This document shows, piece after piece, positions 6,649-7,471 of a stretch of DNA of 7,471 nucleotides (positions are counted from its first letter, which is position 1; each line of letters opens with the position of its first letter). The notes beneath the pieces are model-generated. The model was not told the origin of the DNA, searched no databases, and saw only the letters and a list, made by a program, of their open reading frames with translations. Origin of the DNA: Deinococcus sp. (GTDB taxonomy: Bacteria > Deinococcota > Deinococci > JACQHA01); the NCBI GenBank assembly GCA_016199255.1, contig JACQHA010000055.1:1-7471 (forward strand), read 5' to 3'. Made by a program: the position numbers and the translations under genes.

Positions 6649-6768
6649 CGCCACCTCCCAGAACGCTTCCCGTTTGCCAGTCAAGATAGCGGCTGCTGGT
6701 AAAGAAGGGGTAGAGCCGAGGTAGGAGGAGTGGAGAGATTTAGTGTAGACTGCCTAAGGACGGAGCGT
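6649..6768. promoter_or_regulatory. Divergent intergenic region between the small ORF and the CxxC protein
   Basis: About 120 bp separate two divergent translation starts, so promoters for the tldDE cluster and for the plus-strand gene should lie here. TTGACT on the minus strand (6684-6679) and TTGCCA on the plus strand (6674-6679) resemble -35 hexamers, but neither has a good -10 at 16-18 bp. Purine-rich GGAGGAG at 6724-6730 precedes a GTG at 6730 by too little space to serve it. Confidence 0.35.
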
Positions 6769-7227
6769 ATGGGACGTGGAGCCAGCAGCGGTCCCGCTCC
6801 CAGGCGGCGGGTCATCCAGGGGAGCCTGTTCCCCGACGAGCCGGAGGTGGTGGAGCGGCGGGAGGCTGAGGAGGCGCTGGCGCAGGCCAAGGAGCAGCGC
6901 CGGGCGCTTGTAGCCTACTACCGGGTGCGGCGGCGCCGCCTGGCGGACCTGATGCGCCTGGCCGAGGTGGAATACGGCCATGCCCCCCAGGAGGAAGGCT
7001 GCCGCTATGAAGCCCTGGAGCGCCGCTGGACCAGGCGGGGCATCTGGGAGCGGGCCTACTGCAAGCTTTTTCGGGTGACGCTGTGGGCTCCTACCTTTGA
7101 CCGGGAGCTGCATCGTCAGGTGGAAGGCCGCTACTGTGACTTTTGCCCCAAGAACCGCTTCGCCTTGCAGCTCTACCGCGAAGGCCTCAGGCCGCCGCCC
7201 ACTGACCAGCTACCTGACGAAGACTAG
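6769..7227 (+). CDS. Unknown charged protein with coiled-coil-like helix and CxxC motif
   Basis: I do not recognise this 152-aa protein. ATG at 6769 is preferred, with AAGGA at 6756-6760 8 nt upstream. The frame could start at GTG 6730 (165 aa), but GGAGG there is only 1 nt from the GTG. Residues 1-15 are basic and probably disordered. Residues 16-23 (IQGSLFPD) resemble a short linear motif. Residues 24-66 are a long Glu/Arg/Ala-rich helix that could form a coiled coil. Residues 78-126 hold four cysteines (78, 98, 123, 126), the last two as YCDFCP, so a metal site is possible but not a recognised zinc finger. No signal peptide or membrane segment is visible, suggesting a cytoplasmic protein, possibly nucleic-acid-binding given its positive charge (inference). 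Its TAG overlaps the convergent SPOR gene's stop in a shared CTAG. Confidence 0.8.
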   Translation: MGRGASSGPAPRRRVIQGSLFPDEPEVVERREAEEALAQAKEQRRALVAYYRVRRRRLADLMRLAEVEYGHAPQEEGCRYEALERRWTRRGIWERAYCKLFRVTLWAPTFDRELHRQVEGRYCDFCPKNRFALQLYREGLRPPPTDQLPDED

Positions 7228-7471
7228 CCCTGGGCCGCCTGCACTAAGGCCTGGAGGCCGAACTGCTCTGCCAATCGGCGTACTGCCGCCTCGGCCTGCT
7301 CCCGGTCAGGGAGCCCCACCACCAGCACCAAGGTCAGGTTGCCCCTAGGCCGGAGCACTGTGGTGAAGTTGGCGCGGCTCAGCTGGTCGGCCAGGGCCTG
7401 GGCATTTTCCCTGCTCCGGAATGCTCCTACCTGCAGCTCGAAGCCCAGCGCTCCCGGCTCGGGCCGGCCGG
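7224..7471 (-). CDS. SPOR-domain protein, C-terminal part only
   Basis: The minus-strand frame enters from the right edge and ends at TAG 7226-7224, giving 81 visible C-terminal residues. They make one SPOR domain: FELQVGAFRSRENAQALADQL (visible residues 10-30) is the typical first strand and helix, and LVLVVGLPDREQAEAAVRRL (47-66) is the V-G-x-x-x-x-x-x-A second half. SPOR domains bind peptidoglycan glycan strands stripped of stem peptides and occur in cell-division and wall-remodelling proteins such as FtsN, DamX and RlpA. The N-terminal part, which would show a membrane anchor or an enzyme domain, is outside the window. The specific protein therefore cannot be named. It converges with the CxxC protein gene and shares the CTAG stop overlap. 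Confidence 0.9.
   Translation of the reverse strand, partial: GRPEPGALGFELQVGAFRSRENAQALADQLSRANFTTVLRPRGNLTLVLVVGLPDREQAEAAVRRLAEQFGLQALVQAAQG

Noticed and set aside
6649..6684. TTG start at 6684 for the small ORF
   Set aside because: The internal ATG at 6648 has a strong GGGAGG at good spacing, whereas the TTG does not.
6754..7113. Minus-strand frames opposite the CxxC protein gene
   Set aside because: The plus-strand frame has a ribosome site, a plausible helix pattern and an intact end; the minus-strand products look like shadows.
1..7471. Mobile elements, tRNA genes, CRISPR arrays or a defence or biosynthetic cluster
   Set aside because: No transposase, integrase, direct-repeat array, cloverleaf or cluster of defence or biosynthetic enzymes is visible on either strand. 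TldD/TldE alone does not show a peptide-modification cluster.

Overview
This is a GC-rich bacterial chromosomal window. It carries no phage, plasmid or transposon genes, and I recognise no tRNA, rRNA or CRISPR array. The phylum cannot be fixed from the sequence. Sec-type signal peptides, a SPOR-domain envelope protein, Ig-like surface repeats and a TldD/TldE pair fit a free-living bacterium with a cell wall. Frequent GTG starts and strong GGAGG-type ribosome sites are consistent with that.

Layout, left to right: (1) 1-2011, minus strand: the first 670 residues of a secreted protein built from about five Ig-like (invasin/Big_1-like) repeats, cut by the window edge. (2) 2012-2242: a 231-bp divergent intergenic region rich in inverted repeats. 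(3) 2243-3016, plus strand: a secreted Arg/Ser/Gly-rich protein with two copies of an unfamiliar Asp/Cys repeat. (4) 3067-3576, plus strand: a dCTP deaminase/dUTPase-fold protein whose expected catalytic Glu is Gln. (5) 6648 down to 3585, minus strand: a compact cluster of a 91-aa unknown protein, tldD and tldE, with tldD and tldE overlapping by 4 nt. It converges on the dcd-like gene with only 8 bp between the stop codons. (6) 6769-7227, plus strand: an unrecognised 152-aa charged protein with a CxxC motif. (7) 7224-7471, minus strand: the C-terminal end of a SPOR-domain protein, whose stop codon overlaps that of (6) in a shared CTAG.

The functional groups look separate. Genes (1) and (3) are both exported and share a divergent promoter region, so they may be co-regulated envelope proteins. 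Gene (4) belongs to nucleotide metabolism by family, but its active site is altered. TldD/TldE form a metallopeptidase heterodimer, and the small upstream ORF is the only genetically linked candidate partner. I see no clearly novel multigene system. The most unusual items are the duplicated DDDG/Cys unit, the Glu-to-Gln change in the deaminase-like protein, and a 7-bp inverted repeat lying directly over the tldD start codons.
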